Origin: Mycolicibacterium sp. MU0053
GTDB lineage: Bacteria; Actinomycetota; Actinomycetes; Mycobacteriales; Mycobacteriaceae
Reading direction: 5' to 3'
DNA length: 64,000 nucleotides
Assembly (NCBI RefSeq): GCF_963378095.1
Contig: NZ_OY726397.1
Location: forward strand, 4,774,001-4,838,000
In this document: positions 24,754 through 36,000 of the stretch, in pieces
Layout: each line of letters starts with the position of its first letter
How positions within the stretch are numbered: the stretch's first letter is position 1
Position numbers and translations under genes: made by a program
Notes under the pieces: generated by a model
Database searches by the model: none
Told to the model about the DNA's origin: nothing
The model's input: the letters and a program-made list of their open reading frames with translations, nothing else

Positions 24754-25564
24754 ATCCGGCCCCGCCCCGGACCTGATGCGGGCACCACGCGGGTGGCGCC
24801 GGGTCCGCGGACTGCTCGAACGCATGCTCACGTTCGCGGCCGTCGAACTACAGAAACTGCGTCACGACCGCACCGAACTGCTGACCCGCATGGTCCAGCC
24901 CGCGCTGTGGCTGCTGATCTTCGGGCAGACGTTTTCGCATCTGCGGATCATCGACACCGGCTCGGTGTCCTACCTGGCGTTCCTGGCGCCCGGCATCATC
25001 GCGCAGTCGGCACTGTTCATCTCGATCTTCTACGGCATCCAGCTGGTGTGGGATCGCGATGCGGGCATCCTGGCCAAGCTCATGGTCACCCCGACGCCGG
25101 CCTCGGCGCTGATCACCGGCAAGGCCTTCGCCGCCGGGGTCCGCTCGATCGTCCAGGTGATCGGCGTCTTGGCGATCGCGTATCTGCTGGGCGTGACCAT
25201 GACCGTCAACCCGCTGCGGATCCTGGCCGCCATGGCGGTGGTGGTGCTGGGCTCGGCATTCTTCGCCTGCCTGTCGATGACGCTGGCCGGCCTGGTCCGC
25301 AACCGCGACCGCCTGATGGGCATCGGCCAGGCCATCACGATGCCGCTGTTCTTCGCCTCCAATGCGCTGTATCCGGTGGACATCATGCCGGAATGGCTGC
25401 GGTGGCTCTCGGCGATCAACCCGCTGAGCTATCAGGTGGACGCGCTGCGCGGATTGTTGCTGGGAACGCCGTCGAACCTGCTGCTGGACCTCGCGGTGCT
25501 GGTGGTGGCCGCGGTGCTCGGCGTCATCTCGGCCTCGGCCCTGCTGCGCCGCCTGGTCCGGTGA
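24743..25564 (+). CDS. ABC-2 type permease (DrrB-like)
   Basis: 273-residue integral membrane protein of the ABC-2 family with six predicted segments. It has the typical FGQTFSHLRIIDTG, YLAFLAPGIIAQSALF, and the late LSAINPLSYQVDALRGLLLG signature. The GTG at 24743 lies inside the ATPase reading frame, so translation is coupled. The pair probably exports a hydrophobic drug or lipid. A hairpin starts at the stop codon. Confidence 0.88.
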   Translation: MSVESGPAPDLMRAPRGWRRVRGLLERMLTFAAVELQKLRHDRTELLTRMVQPALWLLIFGQTFSHLRIIDTGSVSYLAFLAPGIIAQSALFISIFYGIQLVWDRDAGILAKLMVTPTPASALITGKAFAAGVRSIVQVIGVLAIAYLLGVTMTVNPLRILAAMAVVVLGSAFFACLSMTLAGLVRNRDRLMGIGQAITMPLFFASNALYPVDIMPEWLRWLSAINPLSYQVDALRGLLLGTPSNLLLDLAVLVVAAVLGVISASALLRRLVR

Positions 25565-25611
25565 TTTCGGTGCGGTTGGGCGCGCTCAGCGCCACTGAGC
25601 GCACCCAAATC
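25563..25611 (+). repeat. Hairpin after the ABC permease, dispersed-repeat type (copy 2)
   Basis: Shares GATTTCGGTGCG with the element at 23402; the right arm is CGCACCCAAATC, with one mismatch. Inside it GCGCTCAG and CTGAGCGC form a perfect 8-bp stem. It overlaps the permease stop and likely terminates the MarR-ABC operon. Confidence 0.65.
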
Positions 25612-25622
25612 GCCATAAGGGG

Positions 25623-25649
25623 TTGACAGATCGTTGGGTTTTCCCAACG
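25623..25649 (+). promoter_or_regulatory. Promoter -35 box and operator palindrome of the XRE gene
   Basis: TTGACA (25623-25628) is a consensus -35. A perfect inverted repeat CGTTGGG-TTTT-CCCAACG (25632-25649) sits in the spacer, so a bound repressor would block RNA polymerase. No clear -10 can be fixed. The gene starts ten bases further on, at 25659, implying a very short leader. Confidence 0.62.
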
Positions 25650-25658
25650 CTTGGTTGG

Positions 25659-25931
25659 GTGAGTCCGGTCCGACGGGGTGCCTCGCTGCCCATCTACAAC
25701 CGTATCGGCGTGCTGCGCGCTGAACGGCGGCTGAGCCGGGCTGACTTGGCGAACCTCATCGCGGTGAACCCGCAGACCGTGGGGGCGCTCGAACGCGGCG
25801 ACCACTATCCCAGCCTCGATCTGGCACTGCGGATCTGCGCAGTATTCGACCTGCCGGTCGAGGCGGTGTTCTCCCGTACGGAGTTCACCCCGCTATCGGC
25901 CGAGGTCTACCGCCGAAACCCTCGAACCTGA
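25659..25931 (+). CDS. XRE-type helix-turn-helix regulator
   Basis: 90-residue single-domain HTH: RIGVLRAERRLSRADLANLIAVNPQTVGALERGDHYPSLDLALRI is a full Cro/CI-type five-helix unit, like the YozG/YgzD group that usually regulates the adjacent membrane protein. GTG 25659 is chosen; the frame extends back to TTG 25623, but that would cover the promoter elements. Ten bases separate it from the membrane protein, with an AAGGAGG site between, so they form an operon. Confidence 0.82.
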   Translation: MSPVRRGASLPIYNRIGVLRAERRLSRADLANLIAVNPQTVGALERGDHYPSLDLALRICAVFDLPVEAVFSRTEFTPLSAEVYRRNPRT

Positions 25932-25941
25932 AGGAGGCGAC

Positions 25942-26505
25942 ATGCCTGAACAGGCAGCCACCGACAACCGCAACGTCTTGCAGCGCTATCAGGATTTCCG
26001 CACCCGGCGCTTCCTCAAGAACGAAAAGACCTGGTCCGCAGCGCTGCCCAGCTGGCGCACCCGCCGGCGACGCCACAGCCTGGTCATCGCGGTGGCGCTG
26101 TCGTTTGTCGTGATGGCGACGACGGCGGTGCTGTGCGCCCTCGGCGTCCCGTTGGCCGCATTGCTGTGGCTCGTCGCCTGTGCGCTGTTCTTCCCGAGCT
26201 GGACCGCACTGCAGATCGTGTCGAGCCGGCAGGGCGACGCCCCGGAGGCCGCGCTCGACGAGTTCGAAGTCGCCCAACGCAACAACGCGCGTTCCATCGG
26301 ATTGACCATCACGCAGTATCTGATGCTCATCCCGATCGGCTATCTGCTGATCGGCGCGATCCACGGTCTCGGCGAGGTCGAGGTGGTGGCCTATGCAGGC
26401 GCCCTGATGGTCCTGACGGTCCTGATGATCGGCGGCTGTTCGCCGGCGATGATCCTGGCCTGGGTGCGGCCGGACCCCGATCCCGAGGACGATCCGCGGC
26501 GCTGA
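25942..26505 (+). CDS. Membrane protein paired with XRE regulator
   Basis: 187-residue protein with a basic N-terminal cytosolic region (QRYQDFRTRRFLKNEKTW) and four predicted transmembrane segments: SLVIAVALSFVVMATTAVLC, LAALLWLVACALFFPSW, ITQYLMLIPIGYLLIGAI and VAYAGALMVLTVLMIGG. The linker has RQGDAPEAALDEFEVAQRN. No family is recognised. Membrane proteins next to YozG-like HTH genes are common and unexplained. Excellent ribosome site before ATG 25942. Confidence 0.78.
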   Translation: MPEQAATDNRNVLQRYQDFRTRRFLKNEKTWSAALPSWRTRRRRHSLVIAVALSFVVMATTAVLCALGVPLAALLWLVACALFFPSWTALQIVSSRQGDAPEAALDEFEVAQRNNARSIGLTITQYLMLIPIGYLLIGAIHGLGEVEVVAYAGALMVLTVLMIGGCSPAMILAWVRPDPDPEDDPRR

Positions 26506-27816
<1,311 letters not shown>

Positions 27817-27830
27817 TCAATCCCCACACG

Positions 27831-27856
27831 GTGGCCCCCGCTTCGGCGGGGGCCAC
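27831..27856 (+). terminator. Hairpin terminator of antigen 85 gene (first copy)
   Basis: Perfect 11-bp stem GTGGCCCCCGC/GCGGGGGCCAC closed by a TTCG tetraloop, 14 bases after the stop codon. Confidence 0.85.
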
Positions 27857-27965
27857 TGTACTTTGCGCCCCCTGTACTGTGCGCCCAAACTCCCCTTTGG
27901 GCCGCAAAGTCCGGCATTTCGTCGATCTCGGCGTGGCCGGAGCTCTCGGCGTGACGGCCGGAAGT

Positions 27966-29726
27966 TCAGCTCTGCTGTAGCCGCCGCCGCAGTCCGGTGG
28001 CGCGCACGACCCGACGCGCCAGTGCGGCGCGCACCTCGGCCTCGGTCCCGACCACCCGGACCTTGTGTTTGGCCCGGGTGACGGCGGTGTAGAACAGTTC
28101 GCGGCTCAGCAACCGGGAGTCCTCGGGCGGCAACAACACCGTGATTTCGCCGGCTTGGCTGCCCTGGCTCTTGTGAATCGTCATGGCGTGCATGGTCTCC
28201 ACCTCCGCGAGGCGGCTGGTGGCGAAGTCCACCACCCCGGCGGCACCGGCGATGGCGACCCGCAGCATCCCGTCGGCCAGCACCGTGACGCCGGTGTCAC
28301 CGTTGTACAGGCCCAGTCCGTAGTCGTTGGCCGTCACCAGCACCGGACGCCCGACGTACCAATCGGTCCAGATCAGCTCCCCGGTGTGCTCGACCAACCA
28401 GCGCTGCACCTGCTGGTTCCAGCGCCGCACCCCGTGCGGGCCCTCCCGATGCGCGCACAGCAGCCGATGCTCATCCAACGCCGCCAACGCCGACGTGGAC
28501 GACCGCGCCGCCGCCGCGCGCACCGCCAGCGCGTGCGGCATCAGCACCTCGCGCAGCGCGTCCACCGGATCGGCGGTCTGCACGAACTCGACGTGGTCCC
28601 CGCCGGCGTGCAACACCTCGAGTACCGCGTCGGCGTCGCCGCGCTGGATCGCGCCGGCCAACACCCCGATCGTGTGCCCGAACCGGTGCGAGGTGGTCAG
28701 CGCGGCCACCCGGCCCTGCCCGCCCAGGCCCTCCACGAGATCGGCCAGCACCGCACCCGCTTCGACGGAGCTGAGCTGATCGGGGTCGCCGACCAGAATC
28801 AGTCGGCTGTCCGGGCGGATCGCCTCGAGCAGTCGGGCCATCATGGTCAACGACACCATCGAGGTCTCGTCGACGACGATGACGTCGTGCGGGAGCCGAT
28901 TGCCGCGGTGATGCCGAAACCGCGACGACGTGTCCGGCCGCGAGCCCAGCAGCCGGTGCAACGTGACGGCCTGCAATCCGGTCAACCGCGCCCGGTCGGA
29001 TTCGACGAGGTGGCCGATCTCCAGTTCGACCGCCTCCTGCAGGCGCGCCGCGGCCTTACCGGTGGGCGCGGCCAGTGCGATCCGCAAGGCGGGCCGACCC
29101 GCCAACTCGGCCTGCTCGGTCAGCAGCGCCAACAACCCGGCCACCGTCGTGGTCTTGCCCGTGCCCGGCCCGCCGGTGAGCACCGTCGTCAGTTGGGTCA
29201 CCGCGACCTCGGCGGCGGCCCGCTGCTCGTCGGAGCCGGACCGGTGAAAGACCCGGTCCAGCGCGGCCGCCAGCGCCGGACCGTGCGCCGGTACGGTGCT
29301 GGTGAGCCGGCCCAGCAGATCGACGCACACCTGCTCCTCCTCCCGCCAGTAGCGGTCGAGATAGAGCAGGCCCTCGCCCTCCAGATGCAGGACCGGCGGC
29401 GTGGCCAGCAGCGGGCTGGCCCGCACCGCGGCCACCCACTGCGCCGGCTGCGGCCAATCCAGCTCGGGCGCACCGGAGTCCGCGGCCACGGTGGTGAGGT
29501 CGACACACACCGAGCCGGCGCGCACCGCGCGCACCGCCAACGCGACTGCGAGCGTGACGGTTTCGTCGACGTCCTCATCGCAGAGCTGCGCGAGCCGGGC
29601 GGCGACGTGCACATCGGCGGCCTCGAGCACGCCGGCGGCGTTGAAGTCCCGCAGCAATCCCGCCGCGCCCAGCACCAACCGCCGGTCGACCGGGTCGCGG
29701 GATTCGGTCACCGAGGGCGCGGTCAT
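27966..29726 (-). CDS. recD: RecD, 5'-3' helicase subunit of RecBCD
   Basis: 586-residue SF1B helicase. Walker A is TGGPGTGKTTTVAGLL, Walker B is VIVVDETSM, then VGDPDQLSSVEAGAVLADL (motif III) and the C-terminal MTIHKSQGSQAGEITVLLP and LFYTAVTRAKHKV motifs. It drives the 5'-ended strand in RecBCD. In mycobacteria RecBCD acts mainly in single-strand annealing, while AdnAB does end resection for recombination (established for M. smegmatis). ATG 29726 overlaps the RecB stop by four bases. Last gene of recC-recB-recD. Confidence 0.96.
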   Translation of the reverse strand: MTAPSVTESRDPVDRRLVLGAAGLLRDFNAAGVLEAADVHVAARLAQLCDEDVDETVTLAVALAVRAVRAGSVCVDLTTVAADSGAPELDWPQPAQWVAAVRASPLLATPPVLHLEGEGLLYLDRYWREEEQVCVDLLGRLTSTVPAHGPALAAALDRVFHRSGSDEQRAAAEVAVTQLTTVLTGGPGTGKTTTVAGLLALLTEQAELAGRPALRIALAAPTGKAAARLQEAVELEIGHLVESDRARLTGLQAVTLHRLLGSRPDTSSRFRHHRGNRLPHDVIVVDETSMVSLTMMARLLEAIRPDSRLILVGDPDQLSSVEAGAVLADLVEGLGGQGRVAALTTSHRFGHTIGVLAGAIQRGDADAVLEVLHAGGDHVEFVQTADPVDALREVLMPHALAVRAAAARSSTSALAALDEHRLLCAHREGPHGVRRWNQQVQRWLVEHTGELIWTDWYVGRPVLVTANDYGLGLYNGDTGVTVLADGMLRVAIAGAAGVVDFATSRLAEVETMHAMTIHKSQGSQAGEITVLLPPEDSRLLSRELFYTAVTRAKHKVRVVGTEAEVRAALARRVVRATGLRRRLQQS

Positions 29727-32700
29727 GCGGCCGGCCTTCCCGCGGCCAGCAGATCCGAGAGCGCGACCACCAACTGCGGCGGCGGGCGCCACCCGAACAC
29801 CCCCGCGGGCTGACCCTCGTGCACGGGAGTGTCCGGACCGCACATCCCCCGCACGAACAGGTACAACACCCCGCCGAGGTGGCGCTCGGGGGTGTAGCCG
29901 GGTTGGCGCCACCGCAGAAACCGGTGCAGCACCACGGAATACAGCAGCGCCTGCAGCGGATAGTCGGCGTGCAGCATCGCCTGCACCAGCTGCGGCAGCC
30001 GGTAGTCCGCCGAGGTCACCGGCCGCTCCGGCGCGCCGAGGCGGTTGGTCTTGTAATCCACCACCAGATAGCGATGATCGCCGCCGGCCCCCGGCACCCG
30101 CAGCACCACGTCGATCGATCCCGACAGATAGCCGCGCAGCACCTGTCCACCGAGGTCGGTGCTGCGGAGCCGCTCGGCGTACCCGGCCAACGGATCCCCC
30201 GGGTCCAGCTGCTCACCGAGCAGCCGCCCCATCTCCGAAAGCCGGATATCGGCGACCTCGGTCGCCAGATCGCCTCCGGCCAACGGGATCTCGAAGTCCA
30301 GTTCACGCAGCCGGTCGGCGAACCCGATATCGCGCAGCGTCAACCCGTTCGCCAACGGTCCCAGCGGGGTGTCGTGCATCGGCACCAACGCCGCGGCCAG
30401 TTCCGTCGGCGCGGCGTCGACGGGCCACCACACCTGATGCTCGCGGACCTGCTCGGCCAGTTCGGCGGCCAGGTCGGGGGCGTGCGGGTCGGCGTGTTCG
30501 AGGACCGCGTGCACCAGCGAACCGAACGCGGCGCCGGCGGGCAACTCGCTCATCGGCGACACCATCCCGGCGGCCTGCTCCGCCGGGCGTTCACCGGACT
30601 CGGTCAGCTCGGGGCCCTCATCGTCCTTGCCCGCGGTATCCGGCTCACTGGACACCCCGGGCGCCGGCGCATCGGCCGCCCCCCGCAGCAGCGCCGAGTA
30701 CGAGGTGCGACGCCACGTGGTGTCGATCGACCGGTGAAAGTGCCTGGCGCGCAGATCCTTCGGCAAGTCCGGTCGCGGGATGGCGACGGGCGCGTGGAGC
30801 ACCGACGCCTCGACGGTCGGGCCGCCGGCCGCCTGCCAACCGGCGAAGATCTGCTGCGCCTCGTCGTCGGAGGGCACCGGCCCGCAGCGCTCCGGCACGC
30901 CGCGTTCCCCCACGCCACGGCCCCGCAGCAGCCGCGACAGCCCGCCGTTGGGTTCGTCGTAGGACGGTGCCCACCACGCCACCACCTGCGACTGGGCCCG
31001 GGTCAGCGCCACATAGGTCAACCGGATGTCGTCGTTGGCGGCCTCCATCTTCCCGAGGCTCTCGACGGCCCGGTAGTCCGGGCTGTCCGCACCGCCGATG
31101 TGCAGGCATCGGATGTCGTTGTCGTGGAACAGCACGAAGTCCCGGGACTGCAGGTGGCGATTGAACGCGAACGGCAGATACACCACCGGGTACTGCAACC
31201 CCTTGCTCGCCCACACCGTCATGATCTGCACCGCGGTCGCATCGCTGTCCAGGCGGCGGTTGCGTTCCCCCTCCGGGGCGCTGGCCCCGACCCGGGCGGT
31301 GCGTTGGGTGCGGAGCCAATCCCGCAGCGCCGGAAGGCTGTAGCGCTCCCGGTGGCCGGTCTCGTGCAGCAGTTGCGTCAGGTGCGCCAGGTCGGTCATG
31401 TCCCGCTCGCCGCCCTCGACGGCGAGCACCCGCCGGGACATGCCCGCCAGTTGCGCGGCCTCGAACACCGCGGCGATCCCCCGCTCGCGGCCGTGATCGG
31501 CCCACTCGCGCAGCGTGTTCGCGACCCGGTCGGTCAGCGCGTCGCCCCCGACGGCCAGCGTCTCGGCGGTCTCACCGAAGAACATCGTGGCCGCCGCGGC
31601 CCGCACCAGCCCGCTGCGGTTCGGCTGATCGAACGCCTCCAACAGCACCAGCCAGTCCTCGGCGGCGCGCGAGGCGTAGACGTCGGTATCGCCGTTGTAC
31701 ACCGCGGGGATGCCGGCCTGGGTCAGGGCGTCATGGCAGGTGCGGGCGTCGCGGTGGGTCTCGACGATGATCGCGACGTGCGCGGCCCGCACCGGCTCGC
31801 CGTCGAAAGTTGCGGTGCTGGTGATTAATTCACTGATATCGGCGACCAGGTCCGCGGTGATGTGTTGGCGGAGCCGGTCCATCGCCACGGTCTTGTTCTG
31901 CCGGGTGCCGAAGTCGTCGCGGCGCACGACCCGCAGCCGCAACGGATCGTTGTTCGGCGCGCCGACGAGTCGATGCCCGCGGTGGCGGGCCTCGACCTCG
32001 TGCACCACGATGTCCTCGTGGCCCAGCGCCGCGCCGCGCAACAGCACCTGCAGCCGGTCCACCAGCGCGGCGTCACTGCGCCAGTTCTCGGCCAACGTGA
32101 GGCGCTCGTCGGCGGTGCGGGCGGCCTCCAGGTAGGTGACGATGTCGCCGCCGCGGAACGCGTAGATGGCCTGTTTGGGGTCACCGATCAGGATCAGGGT
32201 GGCCCGGCCCGCGAACGCCCGCTCGATGACCTGCCACTGGACCTGATCAGTGTCCTGGAATTCGTCCACCATGACGATGGCCCAGCGTTGCGCCATCCGG
32301 TCCGCGGCCGCGGTGGTGAGCGCGTCACCGTCCGGCCGCAGCGCATTGGCCAGCCGGGACAGCAGGTCGTCGTAGCCGAGGATCCCCAGCCGACGCTTCC
32401 GGGTCTCCAGTTCGTCGACCACCTCGGCGGCGAAGCTCAGTCGCGCCGCGGCCTCGGTGTCGGGAGCCGGGTCCCGGGGGCGCAGTTGCGTGCCGGGGTT
32501 GGCGACCACCTGGCGTGCCAGTTGCAGAGCGACCTCGCGGGTGAACGGCGGATCCTCGGGTTGCTGCCCGAACCGCGCCAGGTACAGGTCGTCGACGACC
32601 TCGGTGAGCACATCCTCCAACCCCTCGACCAGGCGCACCCCCGAGTCGGTATCACCGGCTACGCCCAGTGATTTCAACACCATCTGACAGAACTGGTGGA

Positions 32701-33064
32701 TCGTGGCGATGGTGGCCGCGTCGAATCCGGACAGCGCGTCGCGCAGACGTTGTCGACGGTCCCGGAGGTCCTCGGCGGAGCCGGCGCGCAGGGCGGTGAC
32801 GATGTCGTTGTCGGTCGACGCCGCCGGCCGGTCCAGGGCCTCCACGGTGTCGCGGATCTGCCCGCGGACCCGCTCCCGCAGTTCCTGGCTGGCCGCGCGA
32901 CTGAAGGTGATCAGCAACATCTCGTCCAGCGTGGCCACCCCGTCGGCGAGGTACCGGGTCACCAATCCGGCCAGCGCGAAGGTCTTTCCGGTGCCGGCAC
33001 TGGCCTCCAACACCGTGGTGGACCCCGGGATCGGCAACGGCCCGGTCAGGTCGAAACGCTCCAT
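29723..33064 (-). CDS. recB: RecB, helicase-nuclease subunit of RecBCD
   Basis: 1113-residue UvrD-like SF1A helicase with nuclease domain. Walker A LEASAGTGKTFAL near the N-terminus, LITFSRAASQELRERV (motif Ia), VMVDEFQDTDQVQW (Walker B), IGDPKQAIYAFRGGD (motif III), VMTVWASKGLQYPVVYLP-type motif V (in the sequence, IMTVWASKGLQYP), YVALTRAQ (motif VI). The RecB-family nuclease domain near the C-terminus has VVDYKTNRLG, with Asp and Lys in place, and the QALLYSVVLHRF helix. It is therefore expected to be nuclease-competent. One base overlaps RecC (TGATG). Confidence 0.96.
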   Translation of the reverse strand: MERFDLTGPLPIPGSTTVLEASAGTGKTFALAGLVTRYLADGVATLDEMLLITFSRAASQELRERVRGQIRDTVEALDRPAASTDNDIVTALRAGSAEDLRDRRQRLRDALSGFDAATIATIHQFCQMVLKSLGVAGDTDSGVRLVEGLEDVLTEVVDDLYLARFGQQPEDPPFTREVALQLARQVVANPGTQLRPRDPAPDTEAAARLSFAAEVVDELETRKRRLGILGYDDLLSRLANALRPDGDALTTAAADRMAQRWAIVMVDEFQDTDQVQWQVIERAFAGRATLILIGDPKQAIYAFRGGDIVTYLEAARTADERLTLAENWRSDAALVDRLQVLLRGAALGHEDIVVHEVEARHRGHRLVGAPNNDPLRLRVVRRDDFGTRQNKTVAMDRLRQHITADLVADISELITSTATFDGEPVRAAHVAIIVETHRDARTCHDALTQAGIPAVYNGDTDVYASRAAEDWLVLLEAFDQPNRSGLVRAAAATMFFGETAETLAVGGDALTDRVANTLREWADHGRERGIAAVFEAAQLAGMSRRVLAVEGGERDMTDLAHLTQLLHETGHRERYSLPALRDWLRTQRTARVGASAPEGERNRRLDSDATAVQIMTVWASKGLQYPVVYLPFAFNRHLQSRDFVLFHDNDIRCLHIGGADSPDYRAVESLGKMEAANDDIRLTYVALTRAQSQVVAWWAPSYDEPNGGLSRLLRGRGVGERGVPERCGPVPSDDEAQQIFAGWQAAGGPTVEASVLHAPVAIPRPDLPKDLRARHFHRSIDTTWRRTSYSALLRGAADAPAPGVSSEPDTAGKDDEGPELTESGERPAEQAAGMVSPMSELPAGAAFGSLVHAVLEHADPHAPDLAAELAEQVREHQVWWPVDAAPTELAAALVPMHDTPLGPLANGLTLRDIGFADRLRELDFEIPLAGGDLATEVADIRLSEMGRLLGEQLDPGDPLAGYAERLRSTDLGGQVLRGYLSGSIDVVLRVPGAGGDHRYLVVDYKTNRLGAPERPVTSADYRLPQLVQAMLHADYPLQALLYSVVLHRFLRWRQPGYTPERHLGGVLYLFVRGMCGPDTPVHEGQPAGVFGWRPPPQLVVALSDLLAAGRPAA

Positions 33065-36000
33065 CACGGCTCCCCCCGCTCGGCGCGCAGCAGCGGTAGC
33101 CACAGCCGCGCGGCATAGGCCCCCAGCCGGGTGGGCTCGCCGTCGACCTCCTCGCCGGGACGGGTGGGGGCCAGCAGCGCGTCCAACCGGGCATGGGGAC
33201 CCCACACCTTGACGTAGGCGTCGTCGGCCTGCTCACCGGGAAACCTGTTGGTGTTCCAGCGGAATCCGGCCTGGCGTTCGGGGTCGCCGCCGCCGAACCG
33301 CGCCTCGGCCCAGGCGTAGGACGTCTTCACCGGAAGCGGCAACGGTTCCCGCCGCCCGGCGTCGTAGAGCGCCACCAGGTCGCGCAGCACGTCGACCGGC
33401 GCACCGTCGGGGGTGCCCAGCACCCGGATCGCCACCTCGCCGGCCCGCCGGTCCCGGCCGATGCACACCGCGATCAGGGGGCCGCGCGGCCGATGTGCGG
33501 CCACCACCAGCAACCGGATCCACGCGTCGATGAGCTGCTTGGGTCCCAGTCTCGAATAGGTCACCGAGACAATGCGATCCGCGTACACGCCGGAGACCGT
33601 CCCGATGAGCCGACGGTCGCCCAACTCCACATCGACGTCATAGGCGGCCGCCGACGAGTCCCGGTAGCGGCGGGCGGCCAACGCCAGTTCCCGGGCCTGA
33701 TCGCGGATCTCCTTGGCCTTGCGCATCCCCAGCCGGCCCGGCGGCAGGGCACCGCGGCGCCATTCGGCGTTGGCCGCGTCGTCGGGGTGCATACCGCGCA
33801 GCATGTCCCCCAGCATCCGGTCCCCGACTCCCCACTCCTGCAGCGCGTTGACCTCCACCGGCATCGCGTCGTCGATGCCGTCGACGTCCCAGGGCAGGGT
33901 GTAGTCGAGCGCCCGGAAGAACCCCCGCACCGGGTCCCGGAAGAATCCCAGCAGGTCGGCGATCGACACGTCGTCGCGCGGCGGTTCGGGCAATGGTTCG
34001 GCGCAGAACTCGGGCCGGGGTGGTCGCTCGCCGGCCGCGGCCCGCGCGGCCACCAGCGCCGTGGTGTCGAACGTGAAGGACTCCGTCGGCGCCGCCCCCA
34101 GCGCGCCCGGGGTGACGTTCTTGACGTCGAAGGGCTGCAACGGTTGCCGCACCACGATGCGGTCCCGCACCGGGTGCTCGGTGGTGCGGTCCAACGCGTC
34201 GAGCAGTTCCATCAGCGGCACCGCGGGCGGCCGGACGGCACCCGAATGCTCGTTGCAGCCGGTGTAGGTGACCACCAGTTTCTCGGTGGCCGCACAGATC
34301 GCGTCGAGCAGCAATTGCCGATCCTCGGACCGGATGTCGCGCTCGCCGGTCAGCGGGCGACGCGCCAGCACATCATCGCCGTCGACCAGGCCCAGCCGCG
34401 GGAACAGTCCGTCGTCGAGACCCACCAGGCACACCACCCGGTGCGGCACCGACCGCATCGGGACCATGGTGCACACGGTCAACGTCCCGGTGCGGAAGTT
34501 CACCCGGGTGGGCCGCCCGGCCAGGTGGTTGCCGAGCAGTGCGCGAATATCGCTGAGCCGCAACGCCGTATCGGCGTAGTCGGCCGCGTCGGCGAGCACC
34601 CGGGCGAACTCCCGGTGCAAATGACCCGGCTGCCACGCGTCGTCGCCGCCGACCCGGGTCAGCGCGGTGACCCCGTCCTGCAGGGCCGTCAGCCACTCCG
34701 CCAGCGTCCGGGTGCCGGTCAGCGCTTCGATGCGGTGGGCCAGCCGGTCGACGAACTCGGCGAAGCGGCCGGCCAGTTCGACCCGGTTGCTGCCGACGTC
34801 ATCGAGCGGCAGCGTGGTGCCGATCCAGGCGCGCGAATCATCGGACATCGCCACCCCCGACAGCACCCGGTCCAGACCGAAGCGCCAGGTGTTCTGCACA
34901 TAGCCCTGCAGGCGGTAGGGCTCGCGATGCGCCTTGTCGAAGCCCCATCGCACCCCCGATTCCCGCACCCAGGTGGTGATCGTGTCCAGGTCGTCGTCGG
35001 TGAAGCCGAACCTGGCGCGCACCGGTTCGGCGGTCGCGAAGTTCAGCACCTCGCCGGCGGTCGCCCGCCCGCCGGCCAGCGCCAACAATTGCGCCGCCAC
35101 CCCCAGCAGCGCATTGGTCTGGGTGAGCGCGCGATCGGCCAGGCGCACCCGCAGTTGGTGTGCGGGGTGGCGGCCCGGGGCCACCTCGCCGAGGCCGAAC
35201 CCCGCGGCGATCAGCGGCGCGTAGGTCTCGATGTCAGGGCACATCACCAGGATGTCGCGTGGCTCCAGTGTCGGGTCGTCGGCGAGCAGGCCGAGCAGCA
35301 CCTCGCGCAGCACGTCGATCTGGCGCGCCGGTCCGTGGCAGCTGTGCACCTGGACGGAACGGTCCGCATCCGCGAGCACCCGGGACTGCGGCCGGACCTT
35401 GTCGTCGCGGATATCGGACTGCAACCAGCCCAACAGGGTCTCGGGGTGGGCGGCGGGTTCGGCGGCGTCGTCGACGGCCGGCTCCGCCGCGGCCTGCAGG
35501 CTGGCCTGCAGTTCACGCAGGTCGCGGCCCAGCGTTGCGAGCAGGGGGTGCGCCACCCGGTGGTGGCTGAGGTCGTCGCGCCGCCGGATGGGACCGCGGG
35601 CATCGGACAGCACCCGCCACAAAGCGTCGCTGGGATGCGGCAGCCACAGGTGCAGGTCGTGCTGCGTCGAGAGCGCGCCCAGCAATTCGATATCGGTGAC
35701 CGACAACCGGGTATGCCCGAACAGCGAGATCCGCGCCGGCAGGTCCGACGGTGAGTCACGCAGGCGCGCAACGGCTTTGTGATGCCGGACCGGAGGCGGA
35801 TCGGCGTCCACCCGGGCACACACCGCGCGCCACAGCTGCGGTTGCCAGTCCAGGTCGGCATCCAACGACCCGCCGGCACCGTCGGTGTGTCGCCCCGCCG
35901 ACCAGTCGGCGAGCAATTGCGGACGCTGCGCGGCATAGGACGCGAACAATCCGGCGATGCGCCGCGCCACCGCGTAGCGCCGCCCGCGGCGCAGGTCGGC

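Noticed and set aside
33193..35754. 853-residue plus-strand frame opposite recC
   Set aside because: Long only because of high GC; rich in His, Gln, Val and Arg, with no family, and recC is clear on the minus strand.
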